This document shows positions 35,905 through 47,963 of a DNA stretch of 64,000 bases, piece after piece. The DNA lies in assembly GCA_025531455.1 (NCBI GenBank), contig JAMYHL010000002.1, positions 1,116,001 through 1,180,000 on the forward strand, given 5' to 3'. This DNA comes from Apiotrichum sp. Y4204. Its lineage: Eukaryota > Basidiomycota > Tremellomycetes > Trichosporonales > Trichosporonaceae. Made by a program: the position numbers and the translations under genes. Within the stretch, counting starts at the first letter, position 1; every line of letters starts with the position of its first letter. The notes under the pieces were generated by a model. That model worked only from the letters and a program-made list of their open reading frames with translations. It did no database searches and was not told where the DNA came from.

Positions 35905-36468
35905 GGCGGGCAGTGGGGTGTGTGGGGGTATGTGGTTGTTGATGAGCAACAAGATCGAGATTTGGGTTTTATCGTCCTCTGGATCACTCTGGAGATCGCT
36001 TGATACCTTGTTTCTCCCCACCACCCTGGATGTTCGGCCTTTTTTTTTTCTTGACTCGAGCGGGAATGATTCATTGCGATTAGAAGTGTCATCTCTGCTT
36101 GACGCGGTTGGCTGGGCGGCTGGGCGCGGCTATGATGGCGTTTCCCCTGGGGTGGGGGAAGTGGAGGATAATACCCGGCTGATTAGGAAGAAGGGGAATC
36201 TTAATACCTGGTCACGGCGGATCCTAAATCGCGTTAGAAACACACGATTACCACGCTTCAGGAGGTCTTTCTCCTACTCACGTGACTACCATCACTCGCC
36301 ACCGTCAGCCTCCTTTGGACTCGTCGCTGGCTGCCCTGTGGCTGCACCGCTCTCCGCTGTGTGTGGCCGTGACGTATCCGCCGTCGTCCAACGACCGCAC
36401 CTCCCTCCTCGCCATCAACCCATCTCCCACATCCATCTCCATCCCCGAGCCCGCGGTACACAACCACC
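35905..36468. other. Divergent promoter DAHP synthase / VPS55
   Basis: Holds a T-run at about 36041-36049 followed by TTGACTCGAG. TGACTC at 36052-36057 matches a Gcn4 core, about 150 bases upstream of the DAHP synthase start, which would fit general amino acid control. No other gene is evident. Confidence 0.45.
36052..36057. promoter_or_regulatory. Possible Gcn4/Cpc1 core site (TGACTC)
   Basis: TGACTC next to a T-tract, about 150 bases upstream of DAHP synthase, a classical Gcn4 target in fungi. It is a six-base match and so weak on its own. Confidence 0.3.
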
Positions 36469-37039
36469 ATGACTGCAGGGCTGAAGAGTGGGTACGAGCG
36501 CACGGACTCGCACTAACCTTCCGCAGCCGTCATCTTCCTCGCGTTCGTGCTCGCGCTCGGCTTCCTCCTCGTCATCCTCTCGTGCGCGCTGTATGCCAAC
36601 TGGCTCCCCCTCCTCGTCGGTGAGTGAGAAACACAGCTATATATCTCTAGTGGCTTCCAAGCTTTGATCCTCTCATACTCACAATCAGCACTCACCTTCG
36701 TGCTTGCTCCCCTGCCCAACTCTGTGTGCTCGCGGTGTTCGCGCGCCGACGACATTTCGCCAGAGTACAACTCGGCGTATGTCGACTTTGGGCGCTTCGT
36801 GACCGGCATGCTGGTGGTGAGTGGTGGCCGCTCAACGGAGCTATGGAGGGGATTAGAAGCTCTGGGCTCTCGAGTACTCACACCAGGCAACCGGGTTTGC
36901 GCTCCCCGTCGTGCTCGCGCACTCGCAGGTCATCCAGCCCGGCGCGTGCTGGATGTCGATCGGCGGCGGCGTGCTCGTGTACGGCACGATTCTCGTTTAC
37001 AGCGGCTGGTTTGGGGTGAGCAACGACGACGAGTTTTAG
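36469..37039 (+). CDS. VPS55: Vps55 / LEPROT family endosomal membrane protein
   Basis: Role: with Vps68 acts in late-endosome-to-vacuole sorting, where it is a four-TM protein. Seen: ATG 36469 gives MTAGLK, then an intron with donor GTGGGT that joins in phase to give TVIFLAFVLALGFLLVILSC, ALYANWLPLLV (TM1). Further exons give ALTFVLAPLPNSVCSRCSRA (TM2), DDISPEYNSAYVDFGRFVTG, MLVATGFALPVVLAHSQVIQ (TM3), PGACWMSIGGGVLVYGTILV (TM4), ending YSGWFGVSNDDEF at 37039. About 140 residues, the usual length. No signal peptide. The family-typical start GLKTVIFLAF decides the first junction. Confidence 0.93.
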
Positions 37040-37715
37040 TTGTTGCCGCTCTGCGCAGAGGATGTTTGTTATTGCCCGAAGGAGATGCCGGACGTTGGAC
37101 GCTGCAAGAGACTGCCCGCCACTCGCTCGATCTGCATGGCGCTAGAGATCTCTCCGTGTACGATGACGACGATGCATTGTCGTAATGCTGGGTGGCGGGG
37201 CTTGAGACAGAGGCAGACATGGTTTGATATCGATTCAACAGAGATTCAACGGAGAACCTGACTTGGCACTGATATCTGATCTCGCTTGTTCTTGGTCACA
37301 GGACAGGAATTGCCTGACTTCTATTGACAATGCTCATAATTAACTACAGATGGATGGGTTGGGATACGGTAAACATGTCTAACGATAAACTGGATATGAG
37401 ATGGGGATATAGTGGATATGACAGTGGAAATGTCGACATGTTCGTCACACACAATGGTCTCTCGTCTTATCGGGCTCCGCGTATTGTCGTCATCATTTTC
37501 ATGTCGCCGTTCGTCGCCGTTCTCTGGCCTCGTTATCAGATGCCTGCAGCTTTGTTGATCGTCTGGTTCGTTTCGCCCATGGTTATCCCGCGCGCCGTCG
37601 TTCCGTCTCCTCTCCATCGGGCTTTTCAACCTCTCTTCTCGGCCTCCATCTCGCTCGCTCTTCTCGCAACTGGCTTTCTTTGTTCGGCTGCTGCTCGTCT
37701 TGCGCGATCTACACC
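37040..37715. other. Convergent intergenic region
   Basis: Between VPS55 (+) and the acidic-tail protein (-). Open frames on the plus strand here run into the antisense of the acidic tail and are low-complexity. No gene is supported. Confidence 0.5.
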
Positions 37716-39457
37716 TCACAACTCGTCCTCGTCCTCGTCCTCCTCGTCCTCGCCTTCCTCCTCTTCGTCTTCCTCCTCGTCCTCGTCTTCGTCTTCGTCT
37801 TCGTCTTCTTCCTCGTCCTCCTCTTCCTCGTCCCCGTCCTCATCCCACTCATCAGGCGGCACATTCTCATCCCACCGCCCGCGACGCCGCGAGACAGACG
37901 CAGATGAGGACAGGCGAAGCCGCGGCGTCTGGGGACTGGGGGATACGGGCTGGAGGACACCGCTGCGGACCCGTCTGGGCGGCGTTACCGGCGGCATCAT
38001 CGCCTGCGTATTGGCCCTGTCCCTGTTTTCAGATATGCCCCGAACCTCCGTCTCGGGCTCGCTGTCGAGACTCCGATCGAACGACTGAGAGAATAAAGGA
38101 GTACGCTCCCTTACGGGTGTACGCGGGATCGAGGGCGGGGGCGGTATCTGTCCCCCGGCCGAGGGCGGGGTAACCCACGGGAGAACGGGGGGCGGGGGGA
38201 GAGCGCGCCGTCCGTGCTCCCCGTGTTCGAGCTGGGTGGCCGCGGCGCCGAAAGTGGGGGGCACGACGTGTGCCGAGGTCGAGAGGCGCGGGAGGTCCAT
38301 GACGTGCTGGTGTGGCTGGGGGAGTCCGGCTGCAAATGGCCCGGAAGGGGCCGCGAGAAAGTCTGATGGCGCCCGCGGCGTGGCTGGGAGAGGGGGGAAG
38401 CGCGGGCGGGGCGTTTCTACCGGATGAGGGTGCGGGATGCCGCGCACGTCTGAGATGGGCGTCATCACCACTGGGCGGGAGACGTATGGATGCCGGCCCA
38501 CGGTGTTGAAGAGCTGGTTGCGATCGGGCCACTGGTTGGACTGCTCGGTGGGCTGCTCTACGGACTGCTCCGTTGACTGGTCAGTCGATTGATCCGTTGA
38601 CTGGTCTGTCGACTGGTCTGATGACTGATTCGACTGGTCTGTCGACCGGTCCGTTGACTGGTTGGACTGCTCTGTCGACTGATTGATAGACCGCTTGCTA
38701 CTATCCCCTCGACGGCTGCGACTCTCCTCATTCGACGCGTCCCAACTCTCGCCACTCGGATCGGGGCGGAACTCGGCCGCGAGCTCCTCAAACGACGTGA
38801 TGGAGGGTACACTTCCGCTGGACGCGCGCGGGAGAGTGGGGCGGGGCGGGGACGGCGTAGCTGGCGGCGGGCGAGGCGGCGTGGGGCTACGGTATAGCTC
38901 GCGGCGCCGGGGTGGGGGTGGGCGTTGTCCCGGGAGGGGGTCGGCGTCTGCGGGCGTGTTGGCTTCGAGCTCGCGTTGTTGCTTTTGTTGATGGCGTTCC
39001 CGCTCGCGCCGCCGGGTGCGCGAGGCCGTGATCGCGGTTTGGTGATCCGTCCAGCGGAGGGCGATGAGCGTGCCGTTTGTCCGGATCGTCCTTTGGACTG
39101 GAGTGAGCCAGGGATGCCTCCGAGGTCAGTGGACTGGGGGAAGGATAGTGAGGATGAGGAAGAGATGTGGAAGAGATGTTGGGGATCAAAATGGACATAT
39201 TTATCAAGACCGCGCGTCAGTCTGCTTGTTGATTGTCTCTGTCTCGCGTCGAGAACAACAAAGAGCGCCTCGCGCCACATGTGGGGAATGGTGGAGGCGG
39301 CACTTGCGGCAACGGCGTGCACGGTGACACCCGTCTGTGAAGGGTGCAGTATCACTCCAAACGGGGGGGCGTGCGGTGAGCCATGTATAGCAGCATGTAT
39401 AGGCCTAGCAGCATGTACAGGTGCACTCAAGGTGATACGCTGGCTTGCATGCATCAT
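37716..39457 (-). CDS. Unrecognised protein with Gln/Ser/Asp repeat and acidic tail
   Basis: I do not recognise it. The likely first exon starts at 39457 or 39454 (MMHASQRITLSAPVHAARPI) and continues HAAIHGSPHAPPFGVILHPS, IPHMWREALFVVLDARQRQS, which looks like a folded N-terminal domain. An intron, whose ends I could not fix (acceptor probably CTCACTCCAG near 39100), shifts the frame to ALRWTDHQTAITASRTRRRE and Pro-rich sequence, then ITSFEELAAEFRPDPSGESW. A STDQ/STEQ repeat follows, then a Pro-rich region (HPHPVETPRPRFPPLPA) and a Glu/Asp run, ending at 37716. No signal peptide or membrane segment. The C-terminal DEDEL resembles an ER-retention signal only by chance. Confidence 0.6.
38531..38690 (-). 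repeat. Coding repeat of STDQ/STEQ/SNQ units
   Basis: On the minus strand the units read STDQ, STEQ, SNQ and SSDQ, roughly 12 bases each, about a dozen copies with variation. A polar low-complexity, phase-separation-like segment is possible. Confidence 0.8.
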
Positions 39458-39741
39458 GCTTGTGGTGGTTCCAATGTATTAGCCGAAGGTGCATTCCTGG
39501 GGGCGGTCCACGAGCTCGCCACTCACACTCTCGATTGCTCGATTGTCCTCCACCGCCACGGGCCACGCCACCAGCGCACGCAGCAAGGTTGTGCACCAAC
39601 TTTTATGAATGCGTGTTTCTGGGTCATTCGTCATCTTGGACTTTTCCTCCTCCCACCTCTATTCTCGATTCATTCCTCTTCTCAACCCATAACACTTTCC
39701 ACCTCTTACCCTACGCTCCCCTCTGGCACGAAACCATTAAA

Positions 39742-40894
39742 ATGGAATACGTCAACAAGGCCACTGACGCGCTCAAGACCTTCCGCGTAAGCTACCGCAG
39801 TGAGACGAGCTGACCGCAGGAGGAGCGTCTTCCGGGAATGAAGCCGGCGCCGACGGCCGAGTTCGTGAGTCGCAAAGGGAGGGACACAGGATGGGTCGGG
39901 GATGGACTGGAGTTGGAAATCTGGGGAGGGACTGCCGGCGCGAGGATGGCCCACGATCCTCAATGTCAAGTTCAAGGTTGGATGGTGATGATCCGAAGCT
40001 GCGCAAAGCCGGACAGCGAGCTCGCTATGAGTGTATGAGCAGCGACGTCGCACTGGGTCGAAGTATGGCTGCACCGTCGGGCCTCGCAATCGTGACGTCC
40101 GCCTCCGCCTCCGCCCGCACTTCCCTCTGTGGCCCCGCGGAACCCCTCCGTTAAGAAAGGCGCATGTCCATCGATCTCGATCCCAGCGGCGAGGTGGGCT
40201 GAGTTCGTGCAAGAACACAACCGTTTCCGTCCTCCACCGTCTTCCCCTGCCATCCCCGTCAGTCCCCGTGCTCACCCCAGTTCGATCACAGGCAGCTATC
40301 GCGCCCGACGACCATGAACGAGGCGACGCAGGTGAGTTGTGGCTCAGTGCGGAGTGACAGCACGCCTTATGCTCGCGCTTGCGCGTCGTTGGACGCTTGC
40401 ACTCGCACGCGTCGTGCACATTCCGCGATCGAAAGCCGAAAGCTATCAAAAGCTGGCGACGAGTCCCCAGTTGCACAGCCTCTGACGCCAGCGCATCACG
40501 TACAACGCGCGCTACTTTTCCGGCAACTACCTGCTCGTCATTATCGGTCTATGCATCTACGCCTTGTGAGCCATTTCTTGCTTCCAAGCTCCAAGCTCCG
40601 CTGACTCGCAGGATCACAAACCTGTACCTCCTGCTCGCGATTCTGGTCTTTGCGGGCGGCTTTACCGCCATCAACCGCCTCGGCCCCGAGCCCCGCGAAG
40701 TCGCAGGCCAGATGATCACGCAGAAGATGATGTACACTGCGCTCTTTGTCGTCGGCGGCCTGCTGCTGATCATCTCGGGGCCCGTGTCGGTTCTGTTCTG
40801 GCTCGTCGGGTCCAGCGCGATCTTGATTCTCGCGCACGCCGTCTTTATGGAGACGGGGCTCGAGAGCGAGTATCAGAGCGTCGAGAGCGCGTAA
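39742..40894 (+). CDS. PRA1 family (Yip3/prenylated Rab acceptor) membrane protein
   Basis: Role: binds prenylated Rab GTPases at ER/Golgi membranes. Seen: ATG 39742 gives MEYVNKATDALKTFR, a 33-nt intron (39787-39819), EERLPGMKPAPTAEF, a 416-nt intron (39865-40280), FDHRQLSRPTTMNEATQ, an intron (40332-40491), RITYNARYFSGNYLLVIIGL, CIYAL, a further intron, then ITNLYLLLAILVFAGGFTAI, NRLGPEPREV, QMITQKMMYTALFVVGGLLL, IISGPVSVLFWLVGSSAILI and HAVFMETGLESEYQSVESA to 40894. The RITYNxRYFxxNY motif and the paired hydrophobic hairpins are typical. About 165 residues. Confidence 0.9.
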
Positions 40895-41378
40895 GCGTCA
40901 GAAGAGCGTGGAGCATGGTGTGTGGAGTGGGGAAGGGACGGAAGGAGAGTAGATGGCGGAGTGAGCAGCACATAGAGTACGTAGGGAGCGCATTGCGGCG
41001 CTCGCGGCGCTCCATGACCCCAGCCCTTGGCAAGAACATATAGATGCAACATTTTGGTTTGGCAAGCTCAAGATAGCAACTGCCACGGCAACTGTCACAG
41101 GCTATTACACAACATGCATTTCGGACCTCTATTAAACACCGTGTATTGTGTGGTACCGAGCGATGGCGGGATCCCATCCGCAGACGGGATGGGGATGCGG
41201 AGATGATGGATTAAACGAGCGATCGAGAGATGGGGATGCGAGACGAGACCAAGTGTTGATGATAGTACGAGTCCATGGGGTGCTCAATGTCAAGACGGAG
41301 CAGAGAGGGATCCAAGAAGCTGAAAAGAGGCTATGCTATGCGGCTCGCAAATCAATGCGAGCGAGTTGTACCCCGCGT
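40895..41378. other. Convergent intergenic region
   Basis: Between the PRA1 gene and the repeat-rich membrane protein gene. No gene or repeat of note. Confidence 0.5.
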
Positions 41379-44300
41379 TTACTGCTTGAAGGGGTTGTTT
41401 GTGTTGAGCGCGTTCTGCGCGTTCTGCTGGGCGGACTGAACGCCTGCCAGTGCTTGGTTCTGGGCCTGGTTTACGAATGAACCGCCCGCCTGTGCCTGGC
41501 TCATGAACGAGCGCTGGATCTGCGACAGTGGCGAGTGCATGCCCGACGCCGAGTCGGGCGTCTGCGTCAGCATGTCCGAGCCCGAGGTCGTGCGGCTGTG
41601 GTTGGCCGACGTGCCCTGCGAGGGCTGGGCGACGGGCTGGGAGAGGGCCGGCGCGGCCGGCGCGCCGGTCACAGTCCCGGTGGCGGGAGGGTTGGCACGG
41701 GCGGCGGCGGCAGCCTCCTGCTCAGCGAGCCAGGTAGGCGAAGGTGGGCGGCGGGGCTTGGGTGCGAGGATGGTCGGAGCGGCGCCGGCAGCGGGTGCTG
41801 CTCCGGAACGGGCACCAATGGGGGGACCGGGGCTTGTGACGCGTGCAGGAACGCTAGACATGTGACCGACGGGCGGGCCGGGGCTTGTAACGCGGGAATT
41901 CACCGAAGAACGGTGTCCGACGGGGGGACCGGGAGACGTGACGCGGGCGAGGGGGTCGACAGAGCGAGATCCGACAGGAGGGCCGTTCGATGTGGCCGCG
42001 CCAGAGGGCGAGGAGGCGTAGGCGGCCGCACCGGCACCGGCAAGGCCAGCCGCGCCAGCCGCTGCGGCAGCAGGGAGCATGAAGCCGGAGCCGGATTCAG
42101 AAGCAGAAGCGGCGTGGGTGGCACCGACAGGGGGACCTTGGGAAGTCGTGTGTGCCGGAGCGCCTGCGGACCTAGCACCGACGGGCGGGCCAGGCGACGT
42201 GACACGCGCCGGGACGCTCGAAGTGGGGCCGGACGGAGGACCGGGGCTGGTGACGCGCGAAGGGAAGGAGGCGGTGTGACCGACAGGAGGACCAGGCGAA
42301 GTGACACGAGTCGGGACCATCGGAGAGGTCATGCCCGTGGGCGCGCCGGGGGACGTGGCGCGCTGAGGCACAGCCGAGATTGTCGAAGCATGGTCCTGCT
42401 GACCAGACCTGTTGAGAGCGTGCGCGGCTCCTGCACCAGCGAGGCCACCGGCACCGGCAGCGAGCGCGGCAGGAATGTACGGGTTGTGCGAGTCGGGCTG
42501 GACGGCATGGTCGGCAGGCGTGGGCGTCGTCTCGGTTGTACCGCCCTCGCGGATTGTCTCGGGGTATGCGAAGGGGACGTATTCAGAGGCGTTCGGCAGG
42601 AATCCTTGCCCGGCCTGGGCCTGGGCGGCCTGCATTGCCTGGGCCGGGCGGGCAAACATGGTCTGGGCACCTGCGGCTCCGGGAATGTTGCTCATTGCTG
42701 CGGCTCCGGGAATGTTGCTCATAGCTGCGGCTCCAGGGATGTTGCTCATGACAGAGGCTCCAGGGATGTTGCTCATGACGGAGGCTCCAGGGATGTTGCT
42801 CATAGCGGAGGCCCCGGGAACGTTGCTCATAAAGGAGGAGGCTCCAGGAATGTTGCTCATAACGTCAGGGACGCCCTTGTTCTTGTCCGAAAAGTGGTTA
42901 GCCAAAGCACCCGCACCGAGACCACCAGCCGCACCAGCCGCAGCACCGCCAGCCATGCCGAGCCAGTTGTTGCTGTTCGACGTCGGGAGACCAGGTACCT
43001 TGGAGGCCGCGCCGGTAAGCTGGCTTCCGAAGGGGAGTTTATCAGCAAACGTCTTGGCAAAGCCGGAGAGGGAGGTGAACGACGAGGGGTTTGGCGTTCC
43101 AGCGCCAGAGCCGCCTGCCTCGCTGGAACGGTCGTTGAGCGGGCTGTAGACGGCCTCGTTGCCGCGCGCGTTGAGGTGGTAGGACGGGGCCGGGGTGGGC
43201 ATGCGCGAGGGATTGTACCTGCCGTCGGAGCGGTCTGCGCTGCTGTTGCTCCTGTGGCGGCCCTTTTCGGCGTCAGTCTTGCGACGCCGGAGACTGCCGG
43301 TGCCGCCTCCAATAACGTCTTTATCATCTTCAAGGTCTTCCTCGCGACGGACGGCACTCGAAATGGAGGTGATCGGCGACAGCGCCTGGAAAGCCCTGGG
43401 CGCGGTAGCACCAAGATCACGACCCGTAAGCTTCTTGACAATGGCGACGGCAGCGGCAAAGACGACACCGAATATGGCAAACGCCATACCCATAACCGCA
43501 ATTACAAACGACGGGGTCTGCTTCATCTTCATGACGTTGCACATGTAGCTTGTGCGGATGCGCGAGATCTTGGGGGGCGGGAACTCTGGCGAGTCGAGGA
43601 ATGATTGGGCGCCGTCGAGCTGGTTCATGAGGGCGGTGTTGTTGTCCAGTTGTGCAGCGTCGCTCCCAACAATGAGCTGCTGGCGCGAAGTGGCGTTGAC
43701 AAAGAGGTTGGTGGTCATGTTGGCGCCAAAGTCGTACCGCGCGGCGGCGAATATGGCATGAATAAAGTTGTCAGTGGTGACGTTCCAGTTAACCTCGTCG
43801 TTATCGGCCGTGGCGACGGTGAGATTGGGGTAGAGGAAGAAGCCACGCGTGTTGTTGCTAAGACTTAGCGGGGCGTCAAAGCACGCCCGCTTGTCATCCT
43901 CCAAAGCGCAATTCTTCGCGTTCGACATGCGCAAGCCACGAATGCGGGGGAGCACTTCCGAGGAGCGGAGGTACACCGCCTTCTGACGGTTCCAGAGATC
44001 AGCCGCGAGGGTGTTCATGGGGTCCGAAATAGAGGCGTTGTTGTCGGGGTCCGGGGTGATCGCGTCATTAAACCACAGCGACTGGTCCAACATCTGGCTC
44101 TGGTCTATCGAGTAGACGTTGGTTGTGTGCAGGAGCGCGGGCCACTTGGGGTCGATGCAGGTCGCGTACACCTGGATGGTCACAGTGGCCTGGAAGAGGT
44201 CCATGTCAATGCTGACCCCGGAGACATCGCAGTGGTCGAGGACGTCGTCCCGGTACTGCTGGAGAGTGGTGGCATTGAAGTTGACCTTGGGGTTGGTGCT

Positions 44301-45072
44301 GCCGTTGTTCACTGATGCCGCCGAGACGTTGAAGCCCTTGCCCATCTCCCAGAGGAAGATGCCGTTCGTGGTGCGGAACGTCGCGCCGGGGTTGATGCTG
44401 ATATGTTAGCTTTATCTACGGCGTCGTAGAGTTGGCCGGCGAGGTGTCTCGGAGCTAGTTGCAGTGTGGCGTCGCTGCGCGCAGGCATCGGGAACTCGTC
44501 GGGCAAAAGCTGGGTTTAGACTCACAAGGCGGGCTGACACAGAGGCCCTGGCGGGCTGGGAATAAACTTGGAGTACCAGTGGTCATTGTCGGTGAGGTTC
44601 CAGTTTGGCGAGAAGACACTCGTGGTCTCGTATCCGGCGGTGGCAGCTGGCGCGTTAGTCGACAGCACAAGATGTGAAGAGATTGCACGGCTGAGGAATG
44701 GGGACTGAGCGCGCACGAGCCCATCTGGCCGTGCTCGATCGCGTCCAATTTGGTCACTCCCTGCCATGGCAATGAACCCGGTACTCACCCGCCCAGACGC
44801 CGACGAGTGCGAGGATGATGAGGGCAAAGAGGGCCGACAAGAGGACCTCGCCAACCTTTTTGCCGCGGACCTGGTGTCTGTCAGCAGCGCATTCAAGGCA
44901 CTAGTGGTGGAATGTGAGGTGAATGTCAAAGAATTGCACGGGAGGTCGAAGGTACGACGCGACGCGCCAGACCAAGTGACCCATCGAATAGATCTAATAA
45001 AGCAAAACGCACATGATGTCCAATCGGGCTGTTGCCGAGCTTGCCGGCGATCCGGTCGCCTATGCGGGGCAT
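41379..45072 (-). CDS. Large two-TM membrane protein with glycosylated loop, two repeat families and C-terminal NPF
   Basis: I do not recognise a named family. Start at 45072 gives MPRIGDRIAGKLGNSPIGHH, then an intron and GKKVGEVLLSALFALIILAL (first TM). The following region has about eleven N-x-S/T sequons (for example FNVSAAS, NATTLQQ, NASISDP, NLTVATA, NMTTNLF) and a few cysteines, so it is probably lumenal or extracellular. The second TM is SFVIAVMGMAFAIFGVVFAA. A cytosolic-type tail of about 650 residues has basic Ser-rich sequence, a 9-residue MSNIPGA repeat, a TSPGPPVG repeat, Ala/Gly stretches, and ends NNPFKQ at 41379. NPF is a ligand for EH-domain endocytic proteins. The antisense strand is open for 689 codons because of the repeats. 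I treat that as a shadow. Confidence 0.8.
41820..42362 (-). repeat. 17-18-residue repeat TSPGPPVG in the membrane protein tail
   Basis: The minus-strand product repeats RVTSPGPPVG followed by 7-8 variable residues, about ten copies including degenerate forms (RATSPGAPTG, HTTSQGPPVG), split by an Ala/Gly-rich stretch at about 42000-42110. The TSPGPP core could be a proline-directed phosphorylation site. Confidence 0.85.
42671..42862 (-). repeat. 27-bp tandem repeat coding MSNIPGAxx
   Basis: About seven units of nine residues (MSNIPGASV, MSNIPGAAA and like forms). Unit length is 27 or 30 bases, with little divergence, which suggests recent expansion. Confidence 0.9.
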
Positions 45073-47963
45073 GACGGCTAGTGGTGGTGGTTGTGGTGGT
45101 GAGTGCGGGTGTTGTCGATGGTGGTTAGGATATGGTTACAGTGGTGGTGATGGTAGTGCGAGGAGGGCGTCGAGCCGGTTATACAGTGCGGGGGTGAGAG
45201 CGCGATGGAGAGGTCGGAGAGAAGGGAGAAAGAGTGAGAGGAGCCCGCGCAATGGTGCTCAAAAGTGCGAAAGGGGCGAGCAAGGCCAATGTCGGGAGAT
45301 TAGCACGTCGGCATGGGCGATGGGGGTGGTGCTAAGTGACCAAGAACGAGACGACGATGGAGAATGAAGGAGATGAAGATGGAGAAGAATGAGATGCGAA
45401 CAATGGCCACGAACAATGCAGAATGCAGAGATGCTGATGCGAAGGCGAGAAGGGGCGAGGACGAGCTGGCTACTGATAGGAAGTCGACAACTGTCCCTGG
45501 ACCTGATGTCGGCGGGAGAGATGTGAAGTTGAAGGGGCCGCTACCAACGTAAGCAAAAGAAAAGAACCAGACGAAGCACTCGACTGGATGGAATAAAATG
45601 ATGAGAGAATGAACAAGAGCGCCGGAAAAGAGGGGTTGAGAGATCGACAAGGGAGAAAGAGAGCTCCAGAGACTTGGCCAGAACAAGAATGTGTGGTGAT
45701 CGCGACCAGCCCACCCACAACCCGCCCATGTCCCACACAAACATCCCTCTCGCGCTCTAGCTCCTCTCACTTTCTCTCTCTCTCTTTCTCGGCGCATTTC
45801 TTGCCGATTAGGTCGGGTCTAATTTTTCCTGATGTATGGCAGCCTAGCTCTCTCTCGATCTCTCTCGTTGCTCAGGACAGGAACACATGCATGCATTCTG
45901 CCCTGGCGGCAGCGGAGGTGGACAGGATAAGGGCCTAGACAGGGTGGAGTCGAGCATAGAGTGAGTGTCTTTTCGTGGTGGCTCTGTCGTTTCTCAGTGT
46001 GTCGAGTTTTTTTTTTTTTTCTTCCCCTCTCAGGGACTATCAACAATGTCTCACCAGACTCACACACCTCTCTCTCCTTCTCTACGTTTGCTCTTCTACA
46101 GAAGATATCTTCGATGCTCTGCGCAGTACAGACCAAGACCCAGACCCAGACTCGGTTCCAGATACAGATGCGGCGGAGATGATGCAGAAAGTTCGAAATT
46201 TGTCCAGAATTCAAGCGCACCAGCTGTTCAGCGTGATCCGGGCCCTCCGGGGTCTCCTCCTCGCCGTGCTCGCTATTCACAGGCACGTGAGGCACAACTC
46301 AGACAACCCACCTGTCCGCGGCCCGTCCAATTGCCGCCTCTCTCCTTGCCCGTTGTCTGTGACATGAGTCAAGGTAAGTGGTAGAGTACGTGATCATGCC
46401 GTAAGACACTTAACTTAGCACACAGAATAGGCCGAACAGGAGTACAAGAGTACAGGAGGCGGGGGAGGGCGCGGGTGGGAATATCCGCCAGCGGCAAGTA
46501 GCCAGAAACCTGTAGCAGGTCGTTCGCAGGGTTTCAGCGCCACTGACCGCGCCGAGAGACGGCCAAGCCCCGCCCACGCGCCCACCGCCAGCCAGCAACG
46601 GCTCGCAAGGCAACACCCGCCTGTCCATTCATCCTGGCAGGTATCACACGACCCATGGAAAGTGTTGCACTTCAGGTCCGGACCTGGCTGTTGTCCACTG
46701 CACACTCAGGTATGGCTTTGTATAAATCTGTAATTCTGTAGCCTCGTACTACGACCGATCACGCAGATCTGCATCCCTCATCCCTGTCAGGTCTTGTTCG
46801 GGCCGTGAGCACCTGTACGTGATTGTACGAGAGATGGAGTCTCGAGCACGCACAAATACTCCGCGCAGTATGCTGCATACGTGCGTGAAGTAGAAGAGTT
46901 CGGCAGGAGATACCTTACTAGCCTTACTGGCCGACTTGGGACCCGCGAACTCGGCCGGCTGGCGGCTGGGATTTTCGATTTGCCCGCGCCTACAGAGTTT
47001 AGAGACCAGCTGCCCTCGGTGGCGCCATTCAATGGCCATCAAGCGTATCCCAACACGCAGGCCGACTCGATTGATGATGAATGCGTACACCACAGGCGCT
47101 TGGCCCTCCCGTGCTTTGATGCTTGGCTCACGCTTATACACATGCCCAGCCTTGCAGCCTAGGGGGTCGTTTGGTGGACCGTGGATGAATTGATCGTGGG
47201 CGGTATAGTGGTATGTGACGACAGGCTAATCCCACGGAACATCCCCTCATACTCGAGTCTGGTGACCACGAACTAGCTTCCCGGTTGCCAGGCAGAGAGT
47301 ACTGTCGCCGAGTCTACCACTCCTTGGCTGTCCAGTGCGGACCGCGCCGCCGGTTCGTGGCTCGTGGCTCGTGGCTTGTGGCTGTTGGGGCTGACTCGCT
47401 GGAATGCGCCACAGTACCAATCGTGGCGGCGGCATGCCTCCTGGCGCGCCGGCGCTTATGCTGGCGGGCTGCCTCTTCTGCATGACTGGCGCTACTGGCT
47501 CATTGCTGGATCGCTGGCCGCTGGCATGGACCGCACCGTTACTCATTGGTACATCTCGTGCTGATGTCATCGCGAGCATCGAGAGGCATTGAGATGAAAT
47601 GGAGAGGCACTGAGAATGATGAAGGCACTGAATCATGGATTGTGGAAGGCACTGGAGGCACAGCCGGGAATGGAAGGATTGTTGTTGGTGCTGGATTGGT
47701 ACGATTGGTTTTGCTTCGAGTTCTGAGCTTGTTGTGCTTCGACTCAATCTTCATTCATATCTCGACGATGGCTGGAATCGCGTCACGCTTGTCACGGCGG
47801 AATGAATGGAACGTTAATGGGACGCGACTGATATCTGACTGACATTCTCACAGGTACAGCAGATCGTTCCCCCATCTTTCGCCTGATGCACCAGCTGCTG
47901 ACTGCCTTCGCGCTCCATTGTTTAATGCTGCATCACGCACTCAATTACAACCTTCTTAGAGAC
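45073..47963. other. Long intergenic region, 2.9 kb
   Basis: Upstream of the repeat-rich membrane protein and downstream of the MpaB-like gene, both minus strand. CT-rich on the minus strand at about 45180-45850. A T15-class homopolymer sits near 46006-46020. An open frame near 46100-46370 (+) codes an acidic stretch but lacks a convincing start. A degenerate GAGGCACTGA repeat lies near 47580-47660. No gene is supported. Confidence 0.45.

Noticed and set aside
37716..37730. C-terminal DEDEL as an ER-retention signal
   Set aside because: It ends a run of Glu/Asp and the protein has no signal peptide.
37324..38088. 254-codon plus-strand frame with polyserine
   Set aside because: The polyserine is the antisense of the Glu/Asp tail of the minus-strand gene, which joins a long coherent protein frame.
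41535..43604. 689-codon open frame on the plus strand
   Set aside because: It is antisense to the repeat-rich membrane protein. Its Gly/Arg-rich composition is what the TSPGPP and MSNIPGA repeats give in the other strand.
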